Assembly: GCF_001279775.1 (NCBI RefSeq) | Contig: NZ_LGDG01000238.1 | Coordinates: 3,589 to 67,588 of the forward strand | Direction of reading: 5' to 3' | DNA length: 64,000 bases | Source: Streptomyces sp. MMG1533 | Lineage (GTDB): Bacteria > Actinomycetota > Actinomycetes > Streptomycetales > Streptomycetaceae | Part shown: positions 18,105-27,802 of the stretch, piece after piece | Position numbering within the stretch: the first letter of the stretch is position 1 | Layout of the letters: the number at the start of each line of letters is the position of its first letter | Program-made: the position numbers and the translations under genes | Notes under the pieces: generated by a model | Database searches by the model: none | What the model was told of the DNA's origin: nothing | Seen by the model: the letters and a program-made list of their open reading frames with translations, nothing else

Positions 18105-19010
18105 CTACCTCGTGCGCGTGACGGCGATCGCGTGCAGCCGCTCCAGCCGTGCCCGTGACTCCTCGTCCGCCGGTGTGTACGTCACCATGCGCGGCCCGTT
18201 CTCCGGGCCCAGCCACAGGTCGGTGTGGTCGACGACGACACGGCCGACGTACCGGTTCAGGAACTCCTTGCGCTTGCCGCGGTGGGCGACGACCTCGTGT
18301 CGGTCCCAGGCCGCACAGAAGTCCGGGGACTCGGCGCGCAGCCGCTTGAGGAGGATCTTCCAGGCGGGCTCGGCGAGATGGGCGGCCATGGTGGCGCGGA
18401 AGCGGGCGGCCATCATGCGCTGGGCGTCCTCCAGGTGCACGATGGACGACTGCCACTCGGGGTGCGTGTAGGAGAGGACCATGCAGTTGCGGTCCTCGGG
18501 CGGCACCGCGTCCAGGTCGCACAGCAGCAGGCTGTAGGTGCGGTTGTAGCCGAGGATGTCGTAGCGGCTGTTCTGCACGGCGGCCGGAGCCGGTTCCAGC
18601 TGTTCCAGGACCGCACGCAGCGCCGGGGTGAGCGAGGGGCAGTCGGTGGCCGGTGCCGGGTCCACGGCTCCGGCGAGCTGGAAGAGGTGGGCGCGTTCGG
18701 TGGGGTCGAGCAGGAGTGTGCGGGCGAGGGCGTCGAGGACCTGGACGGAGACCTGGATGTCCCGGGCCTGCTCCAACCACGTGTACCAGGTCACGCCGAC
18801 CGCGGAGAGCTGGGCGACCTCCTCGCGGCGCAGGCCGGGCGTGCGGCGCCGACGGCCGCGGGGCAGGCCGACCCGCTCGGGGGCGATGTGCTCGCGACGG
18901 TGACGCAGGAACGCGGCGAGTTCGTTCCGCCGGATCTCCGCGACAGCCGTTCCGGATGCCCTTCCCGACGGCGTTCCCGACGCCTTTCCCGATGCCGTCT
19001 CCTGGGCCAT
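18105..19010 (-). CDS. XRE regulator with MmyB-type ligand domain
   Basis: 301 residues. HTH about 25-95 with RRTPGLRREEVAQLSAVGVTWYTWLEQ, a signature of the MmyB/MLTR_LBD family, then a PAS-like ligand pocket (RYDILGYNRTYSLLLCDLD, RFRATMAAHLAEPAW). The first 25 residues are Gly/Ser/Ala-rich repeats (GKASGTPSGRASGT). ATG 19010 is preferred because GGAGG is too near the alternative ATG at 19019. Divergent from an MFS gene with a perfect dyad between them, the usual layout for this family. Confidence 0.9.
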   Translation of the reverse strand: MAQETASGKASGTPSGRASGTAVAEIRRNELAAFLRHRREHIAPERVGLPRGRRRRTPGLRREEVAQLSAVGVTWYTWLEQARDIQVSVQVLDALARTLLLDPTERAHLFQLAGAVDPAPATDCPSLTPALRAVLEQLEPAPAAVQNSRYDILGYNRTYSLLLCDLDAVPPEDRNCMVLSYTHPEWQSSIVHLEDAQRMMAARFRATMAAHLAEPAWKILLKRLRAESPDFCAAWDRHEVVAHRGKRKEFLNRYVGRVVVDHTDLWLGPENGPRMVTYTPADEESRARLERLHAIAVTRTR

Positions 19011-19075
19011 GGTCGTCATACCTCCAGCCTGCCGCCGCCCGCACCCGGTCCACACCCGGTTTCCAGGTGCTTCTT

Positions 19076-19101
19076 GTACCAGGATAAGAAGACTCTGGTA
19101 C
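19076..19101. promoter_or_regulatory. GTACCAG-N12-CTGGTAC operator candidate
   Basis: Perfect 7-bp inverted repeat with a 12-bp spacer, centred between the divergent XRE and MFS genes. A second nested dyad CTTCTT...AAGAAG overlaps it. Spacing suits a dimeric HTH protein on one DNA face, most likely the neighbouring XRE regulator. Confidence 0.6.
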
Positions 19102-19131
19102 CCGTCTCGGGGCGGCCGCAGGCTCGTCATC

Positions 19132-20565
19132 GTGACCGAAACCACGACCACTCCACACGCCGCCACCCGCCTCTCCCCCACCCCACCGGAGCTGGGCGGG
19201 CTCGGCCTGTTCACGGTGCTGCTGGCCGCGGCGCTGCCCCTCGTCGACTTCTTCATCGTCAACGTCGCCCTTCCGACCATCGGCGCGGACCTCTCCGCGA
19301 GCGAGTCGGTCCTGGAGCTCGTCGTCTCCGGGTACGGGCTGGCGTACGCCGTCCTGCTCGTCCTCGGCGGCCGGCTCGGCGACCTCTTCGGCCGGCGCCG
19401 GCTCTTCCTCGGCGGCATGGCCGCCTTCGGCCTGACCTCGCTGGCCTGCGGGCTCGCGCCCACCGCCTGGACCCTGGTCGCGGCCCGGGTCGCGCAGGGC
19501 GCGGCCTCCGCGGCGATGCTGCCGCAGGTCCTCGCCACCATCCAGGCGGCCACCGCGGGCCCGCGCCGGGCCAGGGCGATGGGCCTGTACGGCGCGACGG
19601 CCGGCCTGTCGATGGTGGCGGGCCAGATCCTGGGCGGCGTCCTCGTCGCGGCCGACATCGCGGGCACGGGCTGGCGCTCGGTGTTCCTGGTGAACGTGCC
19701 GGTCGTCCTCGTCGGTCTGCTGCTGGCCGCCCGCGCGATCCCGGAGACCCGCGCGCAGCGCCCGGAGCCGGTGGACGGGCCCGGCACACTCCTGCTGGCC
19801 GCCTCGCTCCTCGCTCTGCTGGCCCCGCTCACCGAGGGCCGGTCAGCGGGCTGGCCGCTGTGGACGTGGCTGTCGCTGGCCGCATTCCCGTTCGTGGCGG
19901 CGGCGTTCTACGCGGTGGAGCGCAGGGCGGACCGCCTGGGCCGTACGCCACTGGTGCCGCCGAGCCTGTTCCGGCTGGTGTCGCTCAGGCGCGGGCTGGT
20001 GATGATCCTGCCGTTCTCCATCGGGTTCAGCGGCTTCATGTTCGTGATCGCGGTGGCGTTGCAGCAGGGCGCGGGCCTCGGCCCCGTCCAGGCGGGCCTG
20101 GCCCTCGCCCCGCTGGCGGTGACGTTCTTCTTCACCTCGCTCGCCGGTCCCCGGCTCATCGCCCGCTACGGCACCCGTGTGGTGACGGCCGGCTCCCTGC
20201 TCCAGGCGTTGGGCGTGGGCCTGATCGCCCTGGCCGCGTGGCGTTCCTGGCCGGACCTCGGTGTCGTCGCCCTGCTCCCGGGCGGGGCGATCGCCGGCGT
20301 TGGCCAGGCCCTCCAACTCCCCGTGATCTTCCGGATCGTGCTCTCGGAGGTGCCGTCCGCCCGGGCCGGCGTCGGCAGCGGTGTGATGACCACCACCCAG
20401 CAGTCGGCGCTGGCGCTGGGTGTGGCCACCCTCGGCACCCTCTTCCTGTCCCTGACTCCGGGCCTGGGTATGCGGAACGCGCTGGTCACCACGCTCCTCG
20501 TGCAGTTGGCGGCGATCGCCGCGACCGGTCTGCTGAGTCTGCGGCTGCCGAGGACGATCGACTGA
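19132..20565 (+). CDS. MFS transporter, DHA2-like
   Basis: 477 residues, about 14 hydrophobic segments. PLVDFFIVNVALPTIGADL matches DHA2 TM1, and GGRLGDLFGRRRLFLGG the TM2-3 loop. Predicted proton-coupled exporter. GTG 19132 (VTETTTT) fits the family; the open frame runs on upstream into the divergent regulator region, where starts are not credible. Probably repressed by the divergent XRE protein. Confidence 0.9.
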   Translation: MTETTTTPHAATRLSPTPPELGGLGLFTVLLAAALPLVDFFIVNVALPTIGADLSASESVLELVVSGYGLAYAVLLVLGGRLGDLFGRRRLFLGGMAAFGLTSLACGLAPTAWTLVAARVAQGAASAAMLPQVLATIQAATAGPRRARAMGLYGATAGLSMVAGQILGGVLVAADIAGTGWRSVFLVNVPVVLVGLLLAARAIPETRAQRPEPVDGPGTLLLAASLLALLAPLTEGRSAGWPLWTWLSLAAFPFVAAAFYAVERRADRLGRTPLVPPSLFRLVSLRRGLVMILPFSIGFSGFMFVIAVALQQGAGLGPVQAGLALAPLAVTFFFTSLAGPRLIARYGTRVVTAGSLLQALGVGLIALAAWRSWPDLGVVALLPGGAIAGVGQALQLPVIFRIVLSEVPSARAGVGSGVMTTTQQSALALGVATLGTLFLSLTPGLGMRNALVTTLLVQLAAIAATGLLSLRLPRTID

Positions 20566-20606
20566 GCCCCAGAACACGGGTTGGCCAACTCGCTGTGAAG
20601 GATCCC

Positions 20607-20650
20607 CTGTTGATGTTGGTCTTGCTGCACACTCCTTGCTGCGTCAACAG
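20607..20650. repeat. Inverted and direct repeats in small-gene leader
   Basis: CTGTTGA (20607) pairs with TCAACAG (20644), enclosing two direct copies of CTTGCTGC. Position after the exporter and before a 68-codon gene suits either a weak terminator or a 5' leader structure. Confidence 0.35.
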
Positions 20651-20679
20651 ACTCGCAGGGCGCGGCCTCTGGAGGCAGC

Positions 20680-20886
20680 ATGCTGGAGATCAACACGAGC
20701 AAGGTGAGCCGCTGGGACCAGCACGGGCGCGAACACGTCGTCCGGGTACAGCGGGCGGGAATGCAGCGCACGATCAGATGCGACACGTGCGGCTGGCGCC
20801 AGGGAGCGCAGTTCCTGCCCTGGCTGAAGGCGGAGGAACACCTGGCGGAGGCGCATCAGGCGACGGTGGATCCGGCCCAGGCGTAG
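20680..20886 (+). CDS. Small zinc-ribbon-like protein
   Basis: 68 residues, unknown function. Has a CDTCGW motif and a downstream HLAEAHQAT that could supply His ligands, so a small zinc finger is plausible. CTGGAGG lies just upstream of the ATG at 20680. Short proteins of this kind are common in Streptomyces. Confidence 0.65.
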   Translation: MLEINTSKVSRWDQHGREHVVRVQRAGMQRTIRCDTCGWRQGAQFLPWLKAEEHLAEAHQATVDPAQA

Positions 20887-20954
20887 TCCGGGCATAGGCC
20901 GGGGCGTAGTCCGGGCATGGGCCGGGGCGTAGTCCGGGCATGGGCCGGGCGTAG
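20882..20954. repeat. 23-bp tandem repeat, three copies
   Basis: Units CGTAGTCCGGGCATGGGCCGGGG (first copy has one change, third is one base short) start in the stop codon of the small gene and fill the gap to the VOC gene. Each unit carries an in-frame-like TAG. Confidence 0.85.
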
Positions 20955-20959
20955 AACCT

Positions 20960-21364
20960 CTAGTCGCCGAGTTCGGTGAAGAGGGTCAGCTGAAGGGCGC
21001 CCGGTGCCTCCAGCCGGGAGTTCAGCGAGTTCCAGGGTGTGCGGGTCGGCTCGGCGACCACCTCCGCTCCCGCGGCGGCCAGCTTCTCGGTGGTGGCGAC
21101 GGAGTCGTCGACCTGGAAGGCGACCCGGATGTGGCCGGCGACCCGCCGCCCGACCTCCACCTCGTCGATGAAGGCGGCGTGGTTCGGGTCGGTCAGCTCC
21201 AGGGTGGCCCGGCCGGCGTCGAGGATGGTGACGCGACCGTCCTCGGAGGCGAACGCGCCGCGTTCGGGCAGACCGAGGACGTCACGGTAGAAGTGCAGCG
21301 CCGCGTCGTAGTCGGCGGCCGTGACCACCAGGCGGAGTTCACGGACGGCGGGTTCGTCGGACAT
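20960..21364 (-). CDS. VOC (glyoxalase/bleomycin-resistance fold) protein
   Basis: 134 residues, two beta-alpha-beta3 modules. Begins MSDEPAVRELRLVVTAAD, with HFYRDVLGLPE and later GHIRVAFQVDDS and LQLTLFTELG typical of VOC proteins. Could bind metal for lyase/dioxygenase chemistry or sequester a drug; not decidable. Same strand and downstream of the TetR gene, possibly one transcript with the aldo/keto reductase. Confidence 0.85.
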   Translation of the reverse strand: MSDEPAVRELRLVVTAADYDAALHFYRDVLGLPERGAFASEDGRVTILDAGRATLELTDPNHAAFIDEVEVGRRVAGHIRVAFQVDDSVATTEKLAAAGAEVVAEPTRTPWNSLNSRLEAPGALQLTLFTELGD

Positions 21365-21432
21365 CTCGGCTCCTCGAAGATCGCGGGTACTGAGGCGACA
21401 ACCCGGTGACCGGCCGGACGATTCCCGTCGGC

Positions 21433-22023
21433 TCAGGCTGCCAGCCCCCGCAGCAGCAACCCCACCACCGCCTCGAACTCGCCCTCCACGCCCGGCAGTT
21501 CCCACTCCCGGTGGTAGTACGGGTCGTGGAAGCGGCCCGTCGCCTGGAAGACGGCGCGGGCCGTGGTGGCCGCGTCGGCGACCGCGAAGGTGCCCGCGTC
21601 CACGCCCGCCCCGACGATTCGGGTCAGCTGAGCGGTGAGGTCGGTGATGTGTTCGGCCACCGCCTCGCCGTTCTCGTCGATCAGGACCATGTACGTGGCG
21701 AACAGCTCGGGATCGTCGCCCGCCTTGCGGCGCTTGGCCTCGAAGAGGGCCGCGAGCCAGTCGCGGAGGCGGGAGGCGGGGTCGCGCTCCGAGTCGGCGG
21801 CGATACCGGCCAGGGACTGCGACGTACGGTCCAGCCACCGCTTGGTGACCGCCTCCCGCAGCGCCGCCTTCGTCCGGAAGTGGCGGTAGACGCTGCCGTG
21901 GCTGACGCCGAGCGCGCGGGCGACGTCGACCACGGTGGCCTTGGCCGGGCCGTGGCGGCGCAGCACCTCCTCGGTGGCTTCGAGGATGCGCTCGGCGGTC
22001 AGGATCTCGCTGGTCGGTGGCAT
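21433..22023 (-). CDS. TetR-family repressor
   Basis: 196 residues. N-terminal HTH with RILEATEEVLRRHGPAKATV and DVARALGVSHGSVYRHFRTK, then a helical ligand domain ending VEGEFEAVVGLLLRGLAA. ATG 22023 is only 25 bp downstream of the aldo/keto reductase stop, so the two are probably cotranscribed. The TGTCAGCTGACA cluster upstream of the reductase is the obvious operator candidate, giving autoregulation. Confidence 0.92.
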   Translation of the reverse strand: MPPTSEILTAERILEATEEVLRRHGPAKATVVDVARALGVSHGSVYRHFRTKAALREAVTKRWLDRTSQSLAGIAADSERDPASRLRDWLAALFEAKRRKAGDDPELFATYMVLIDENGEAVAEHITDLTAQLTRIVGAGVDAGTFAVADAATTARAVFQATGRFHDPYYHREWELPGVEGEFEAVVGLLLRGLAA

Positions 22024-22048
22024 GAGCAGACCGTACCTGGCGGCCCGG

Positions 22049-23065
22049 TCAGCGTTCGAGGTGCGCCATCTGGGCCGCCGGGTAGCGCTCGCCTGCGGCG
22101 GCTCCGGCGGGTACGGCCTCCTCGATCGCGGCGAGGTCGGCCGCATCCAGCGTGACGTCCAGCGCGCCGAGCGACTCCGCGAGCCGCTCCCGGGTCCGCG
22201 CGCCGACCAGCGGCACGATGTCGTTGTTGTGCTGCGCGCCGCGGGAGAGCACCCAGGCGATGGCGATCTGCGCGACGCCGGCGCCCTTCTGCTCGGCGAT
22301 CTTCCGCAGCGCCTCGACGAGGTTCAGGTTGTGCCGGAGGTTCTCGCCCTGGAAGCGCGGGGACATCGCCCGGAAGTCGTTCGCGGCGAGCTGCCGGTCG
22401 CCGGTGAAGTGGCCGGAGATCAGACCGCGGGAGAGGACGCCGTACGCCGTCACGCCGATGCCCAGTTCACGGGTGGTCGGCAGGATCTCGTCCTCGATGC
22501 CGCGCGAGATCAGCGAGTACTCGATCTGCAGGTCGCTGACGGGGGCGGTGGCGGCGGCCCGGCGGATGGTGTCGGCGCCGACCTCGCTCAGGCCCACGTG
22601 ACGGACGTGGCCCTTCTCGATCAGTTCGGCGATCGCGCCGACCGTCTCCTCGATCGGTACGCAGGGGTCGAGCCGGGCGATCCGGTAGACGTCGATGTGG
22701 TCGACGCCGAGGCGCTGGAGCGAGTACGCGGCGAAGTTCTTCACGGCGGCCGGGCGGCCGTCGTATCCGGACCAGCCGCCGTCCGGGTCGCGCAGCGCGC
22801 CGAACTTCACGCTGACCAGGGCCTGTTCGCGGCGGGCGGCGGGCGCGGTGCGCAGGGCCTCGCCGATCAGCAGTTCGTTGTGGCCCATGCCGTAGAAGTC
22901 GCCGGTGTCGAGGAGGGTCACGCCGGCTTCCAGGGCGGCATGGACGGTGGCGATCGACTCGGCGCGGTCGGCGTCACCGTACAGCGCGGACATGCCCATG
23001 CAGCCGAGGCCGAGGGCGGAGACCTGGGGGCCGGTGTTTCCGAGAGTGCGCGTGTGCATCGTCAT
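22049..23065 (-). CDS. Aldo/keto reductase
   Basis: NADPH-dependent (beta/alpha)8 oxidoreductase, 338 residues. LGLGCMGMSALYG, LLDTGDFYGMGHNE (catalytic Asp and Tyr), SVKFGALRDPDG (catalytic Lys), VGLSEVGADTIRRA, and NDIVPLVGARTRERL for cofactor binding. The usual His after HIDVYxI is replaced: DHIDVYRIARLDPC. Start 23065 (MTMHTRTLG) has GGTGGA upstream; 23077 is possible. Heads a likely AKR-TetR(-VOC) operon for detoxifying an aldehyde or ketone. Confidence 0.92.
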   Translation of the reverse strand: MTMHTRTLGNTGPQVSALGLGCMGMSALYGDADRAESIATVHAALEAGVTLLDTGDFYGMGHNELLIGEALRTAPAARREQALVSVKFGALRDPDGGWSGYDGRPAAVKNFAAYSLQRLGVDHIDVYRIARLDPCVPIEETVGAIAELIEKGHVRHVGLSEVGADTIRRAAATAPVSDLQIEYSLISRGIEDEILPTTRELGIGVTAYGVLSRGLISGHFTGDRQLAANDFRAMSPRFQGENLRHNLNLVEALRKIAEQKGAGVAQIAIAWVLSRGAQHNNDIVPLVGARTRERLAESLGALDVTLDAADLAAIEEAVPAGAAAGERYPAAQMAHLER

Positions 23066-23080
23066 GACATCCACCATGGC

Positions 23081-23146
23081 ATGTCAGCTGACAGATTTCA
23101 ATATCTGTCAGCCGACATCTGCAATCCGTCATCTGTCAGCTGTCAT
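23081..23146. promoter_or_regulatory. Cluster of TGTCAGCTGACA-type operators
   Basis: ATGTCAGCTGACAGAT (23081-23096) and ATCTGTCAGCCGACAT (23103-23118) form a 16-bp inverted repeat with one mismatch around a 6-bp AT-rich centre; each arm is itself a near palindrome. A third copy, ATCTGTCAGCTGTCAT, lies at 23131-23146. Located immediately upstream of the AKR-TetR genes; typical TetR multi-site operator. Confidence 0.75.
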
Positions 23147-23263
23147 CTGTCCGGTCGACGGGACGGGTACCCCGAGGACAATGAGAGATGTCGGCGTGCA
23201 GTCATCTCGGGCGGCGCCTGCCGCCGGCCCGGGGGCACTCTCGCGCCACCCCAGGAGGCCCGT

Positions 23264-24379
23264 ATGAGCATCCGTATCGCCACGTTCAACATGGAGAACG
23301 TCTTCCGCCGGCCCACGGTCTTCCGCCTGGAGGACCCGGCGAAGCGCAGGGAAATCCTCGACGACTTCGCCGAGTTGGTCGGTCTCCTCGACCTGCCTGT
23401 GTACCAGGCCGACGACAAGAAGGAGATCGCCCGGCTCGTCAAGAAGCACCGGGCGTACGACACCGACCCGAAGAACCCGCCGCCGCCGATCTTCGTCAAC
23501 CAGTCCCGCCCGGGCAAGGAGTCCGGACTGTTCAGGACGACGGGGTCAGGGAGAAACACCGACGTCGAGGTCACCGCCAAGGGCCGTGCCGCGTGGGCCG
23601 GTTGGGCCGAACTGGGGCAGGACGACCTCGACCTGGACGTGGTGCGGAACACCGGCCGGGTGGTCTCGGAAGTCGACGCCGACATCCTGCTCACCGTGGA
23701 GGTCGAGGACCGGTTCACCCTGGAGCGCTTCAACACGCAGGTGCTGGCCGGGGCGCTCGGCAGGCGGCCGTACCCCTACGCGCTGCTGATCGACGGCAAC
23801 GACAGCCGGGGCATCGACATCGGGATCCTCAGCCGCCACCCGATCACATCCGTACGGACCCACCTCTTCGACACCAACCCGGACCGTCCCGACCAGCGCC
23901 TCTTCAGCCGTGACTGCCCCGAGTTCGAGATCCGGCTCAACGGCACGCCCCTCGTGCTCCTCGGCAACCACCTGAAGAGCAAGTCCCACGACGACCCGGA
24001 ACTGCGGCTGGCCCAGGCGAGGCGGGTCGCGCAGATCTACCGGGCCGCGCTGGAGCGCACGCCGCACGTCGTCGTCGCCGGGGACCTCAACGACCACCCG
24101 GAGAGCGACACGGCCGCAGTGCTGGAGGGCACCGGCCTGCGGGACGTGATGACGCACCGCTCCTATCGCGGACTGCCCGGCACGTTCGGGGAGTGCAAGA
24201 GCGAGCAGAACAAGCTCGACTACCTGCTGCTGGCACCGGAAGTGTGGCAGGAGGTGCAACACGTCGGCCTGGAGACCCGCGGCATCTTCGCGGACGACAT
24301 CAAGTCCTTCGACACCGTGACCTCGAAGGCCGACGCCGCATCCGACCACGCCGCTCTCTACGTGGACGTGGACCTGTAG
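23264..24379 (+). CDS. Endonuclease/exonuclease/phosphatase-fold protein
   Basis: 371 residues. DNase I-like fold motifs: IATFNMENVF at the start (metal Asn/Glu), DILLTVEVEDR, NDSRGIDIGILSR, LLGNHLKSKS, VVAGDLNDHPES and SDHAALYVDVDL at the end (catalytic Asp-His). No signal peptide visible, so probably cytoplasmic. ATG with AGGAGG perfectly placed. Substrate (DNA or phosphoester) unknown. Confidence 0.88.
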   Translation: MSIRIATFNMENVFRRPTVFRLEDPAKRREILDDFAELVGLLDLPVYQADDKKEIARLVKKHRAYDTDPKNPPPPIFVNQSRPGKESGLFRTTGSGRNTDVEVTAKGRAAWAGWAELGQDDLDLDVVRNTGRVVSEVDADILLTVEVEDRFTLERFNTQVLAGALGRRPYPYALLIDGNDSRGIDIGILSRHPITSVRTHLFDTNPDRPDQRLFSRDCPEFEIRLNGTPLVLLGNHLKSKSHDDPELRLAQARRVAQIYRAALERTPHVVVAGDLNDHPESDTAAVLEGTGLRDVMTHRSYRGLPGTFGECKSEQNKLDYLLLAPEVWQEVQHVGLETRGIFADDIKSFDTVTSKADAASDHAALYVDVDL

Positions 24380-24384
24380 ACGAA

Positions 24385-24420
24385 CAGTTCCCCGCGCCCA
24401 CCGAGGGGCGCGGGGAACTG
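24385..24420. terminator. 15-bp perfect hairpin terminator
   Basis: CAGTTCCCCGCGCCC pairs exactly with GGGCGCGGGGAACTG across a 6-base loop, right after the nuclease-fold gene. Symmetric, so it could also stop transcripts from glyQS, which ends about 100 bp to the right on the other strand. Confidence 0.88.
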
Positions 24421-24518
24421 TGTCGGCATGCGGCTTGGCCGCGTGGCGCGGCAGGCCACGACGAGAGCCGCGGCCGTCACACCACCGGGCCGGGCGGACG
24501 CCGGCCCGGCACGAACAC

Positions 24519-25901
<1,383 letters not shown>

Positions 25902-26026
25902 GGTGCTCTCTTCATTACGACGACGGGCGACGAAGCGAGGATGCTTCAGAGCGAATGCTTCAGGTTACCGGCGGGGGATCCCCTCCGATCAAATCGGTTG
26001 CCCGTACAGGCCTCTCACCATGTTTG

Positions 26027-26064
26027 TTGACAACGGTTTCCATATTTGTTGAAAATGAGTGTCA
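26027..26064 (+). promoter_or_regulatory. znuA promoter with two Zur-box-like sites
   Basis: A perfect TTGACA (26027-26032) with a weak -10 (GAAAAT, spacer 18) would start transcription within a base or two of the znuA ATG. TGACAACGGTTTCCA (26028-26042) and TGAAAATGAGTGTCA (26050-26064) both resemble the TGAAAATGATTTTCA-type Zur box and begin 22 bp apart, two helical turns. A Zur dimer pair would cover the whole promoter. Confidence 0.7.
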
Positions 26065-27017
26065 TGAACGTACGACGACACCACATATCCGGCATCGCGG
26101 TCGCCGCGGCCGCCGCCCTCGGCCTCGGCACCCTCTCCGCCTGCTCCAGCGACAGCGCGGCGGCGGGCAACACGGACAAGTTCGACGTCGTCGCCTCGTT
26201 CTACCCGATGGCCTTCCTCGCCGAGCAGATCGGCGGGACCCATGTGAACGTCACCAGTCTCACCGAGCCCGGCCAGGAACCCCACGACCTGGAGATCAGC
26301 GCCAAGCAGACCGCGCAGCTCCAGGAGTCCGACGCGGTGCTCTACCTCAAGAACCTCCAGCCCGCCGTCGACAAGGCGGTCACGCAGGCCGACGTCAAGA
26401 ACAAGATCGACGCGGCCACGCTGACCAAGCTGGAGGACCACGGCGACGTCGAGCACGAGCACGAGGGCGAGGAGGCCTCCTCCGAGGAGGAACACGCCCT
26501 CGACCCGCACATCTGGCTCGACCCGGTGAAGTACGCCGAGGTCGCCGAGGGTGTCGCCAAGGCCTTCGAGAAGGCCGACCCGGACCACGCGGCGGACTAC
26601 AAGAAGAACGCCGCCGCGCTGGCCAAGAAGCTCGCCGACCTCGACAGCGCGTACGAGAACGGCCTGAAGAACACCGGCACCAAGATCTTCTTCACCAACC
26701 ACGCCGCCTTCAGCTACCTCGCCGAGCGCTACGGCCTGACCCAGGAGGCCATCTCCGGCCTCGACCCGGAGAGCGAGCCCAGCCCCGCCCGGATCAAGGA
26801 GCTCCAGACGGAGGCCGAGGCCGACGGCGTCACCACCGTCTTCTACGAGACACTGGTGTCCGACAAGACCGCGAAGACCCTCGCCCAGGACGCGGGCCTC
26901 AAGACGGACGTCCTCGACCCGCTCGAGGGCATCACCGAGAAGTCCGAGGGCGACGACTACTTCCAGGTCATGGAGTCCAACCTGACCGCGCTGAAGACCG
27001 CTCTCGGCGCCAAGTGA
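26064..27017 (+). CDS. znuA: Zinc ABC transporter substrate-binding lipoprotein
   Basis: 317 residues. Lipoprotein signal with lipobox GTLSAC (cleavage before Cys ~26), then a cluster A-I fold: VVASFYPMAFLAEQIGG, GQEPHDLEIS (metal His), a His/Glu-rich loop EHEHEGEEASSEEEH, DPHIWLDP (metal His), FFTNHAAFSYLAERYG (metal His) and FYETLVSD. The acidic His loop is the mark of zinc-type binders. The promoter suggests a leaderless message starting at this ATG; an in-frame ATG three codons earlier is possible. First gene of znuACB. Confidence 0.93.
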   Translation: MNVRRHHISGIAVAAAAALGLGTLSACSSDSAAAGNTDKFDVVASFYPMAFLAEQIGGTHVNVTSLTEPGQEPHDLEISAKQTAQLQESDAVLYLKNLQPAVDKAVTQADVKNKIDAATLTKLEDHGDVEHEHEGEEASSEEEHALDPHIWLDPVKYAEVAEGVAKAFEKADPDHAADYKKNAAALAKKLADLDSAYENGLKNTGTKIFFTNHAAFSYLAERYGLTQEAISGLDPESEPSPARIKELQTEAEADGVTTVFYETLVSDKTAKTLAQDAGLKTDVLDPLEGITEKSEGDDYFQVMESNLTALKTALGAK

Positions 27018-27034
27018 TCCCTACGGAGGACCTC

Positions 27035-27802
27035 GTGAGCGAGCCCGTCATCTCCCTGCGCGGCGTCCGCGCCGAGCTGGGCTCGCGCCCCGTCCTGCGC
27101 GGAATCGACCTCACCGTGTCCCGCGGCGAGGTCGTCGCGCTGCTCGGGGCCAACGGCTCCGGCAAGTCGACCGCGATCCGCAGCATCATCGGCCAGGTGC
27201 CGGTGAGCGACGGCGAGATCGAGCTGTTCGGCACCCCGCGCCGCCGCTTCCGCGACTGGGCGCGCGTGGGCTACGTCCCGCAGCGCACCACCGCCGCGGG
27301 CGGCGTCCCCGCGACGGTCACCGAGATCGTCTCCTCCGGCCGCCTCTCCCGCGCCCGCTTCGGCATGCTGCGCAAGGCCGACCACGAGGCCGTACGCCGT
27401 GCCCTGGACCTGGTCGGCATGGCCGACCGCGCGAAGGACTCCGTGGGCGCCCTCTCCGGCGGCCAGCACCAGCGTGTGCTGATCGCCCGCGCCCTCGCCG
27501 CCGAACCCGAACTGCTGATCATGGACGAACCGATGGCGGGCGTGGACCTGGCGAGCCAGGAGGTGCTGGCCCGCACCCTCAGGGAGCAGGTCGCCCGGGG
27601 CGTCTCCGTCCTCCTCGTCCTGCACGAACTGGGCCCCCTGGAGCCCCTGATCAACCGGGCGGTCGTCCTGCGCGACGGCTGCGTCCAGCACGACGGCCCG
27701 CCCCCGAAGGCCCTCGGCCAGCACGCGCTGCCCGGCCACGACCACGTACACCCGCACGCGGCTCACGACGCCGAACCGATCCGGACGGGACTGCTGAGCT
27801 GA
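27035..27802 (+). CDS. znuC: Zinc ABC transporter ATP-binding protein
   Basis: 255 residues. Walker A GANGSGKST, Q-loop VGYVPQRTT, signature LSGGQHQR, Walker B LLIMDEP, D-loop GVDLASQ, switch VLHELG (Glu follows His). The C-terminus is His-rich (GHDHVHPHAAHD), perhaps a zinc-handling tail. GTG 27035 with GGAGG seven bases upstream. Overlaps znuB by one base (TGATG). Confidence 0.94.
   Translation: MSEPVISLRGVRAELGSRPVLRGIDLTVSRGEVVALLGANGSGKSTAIRSIIGQVPVSDGEIELFGTPRRRFRDWARVGYVPQRTTAAGGVPATVTEIVSSGRLSRARFGMLRKADHEAVRRALDLVGMADRAKDSVGALSGGQHQRVLIARALAAEPELLIMDEPMAGVDLASQEVLARTLREQVARGVSVLLVLHELGPLEPLINRAVVLRDGCVQHDGPPPKALGQHALPGHDHVHPHAAHDAEPIRTGLLS

Noticed and set aside
20882..20954. Short regular repeat considered as CRISPR
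   Set aside because: Direct head-to-tail units with no spacers and no cas genes; same reasoning for the arrays at 7441 and 63903.
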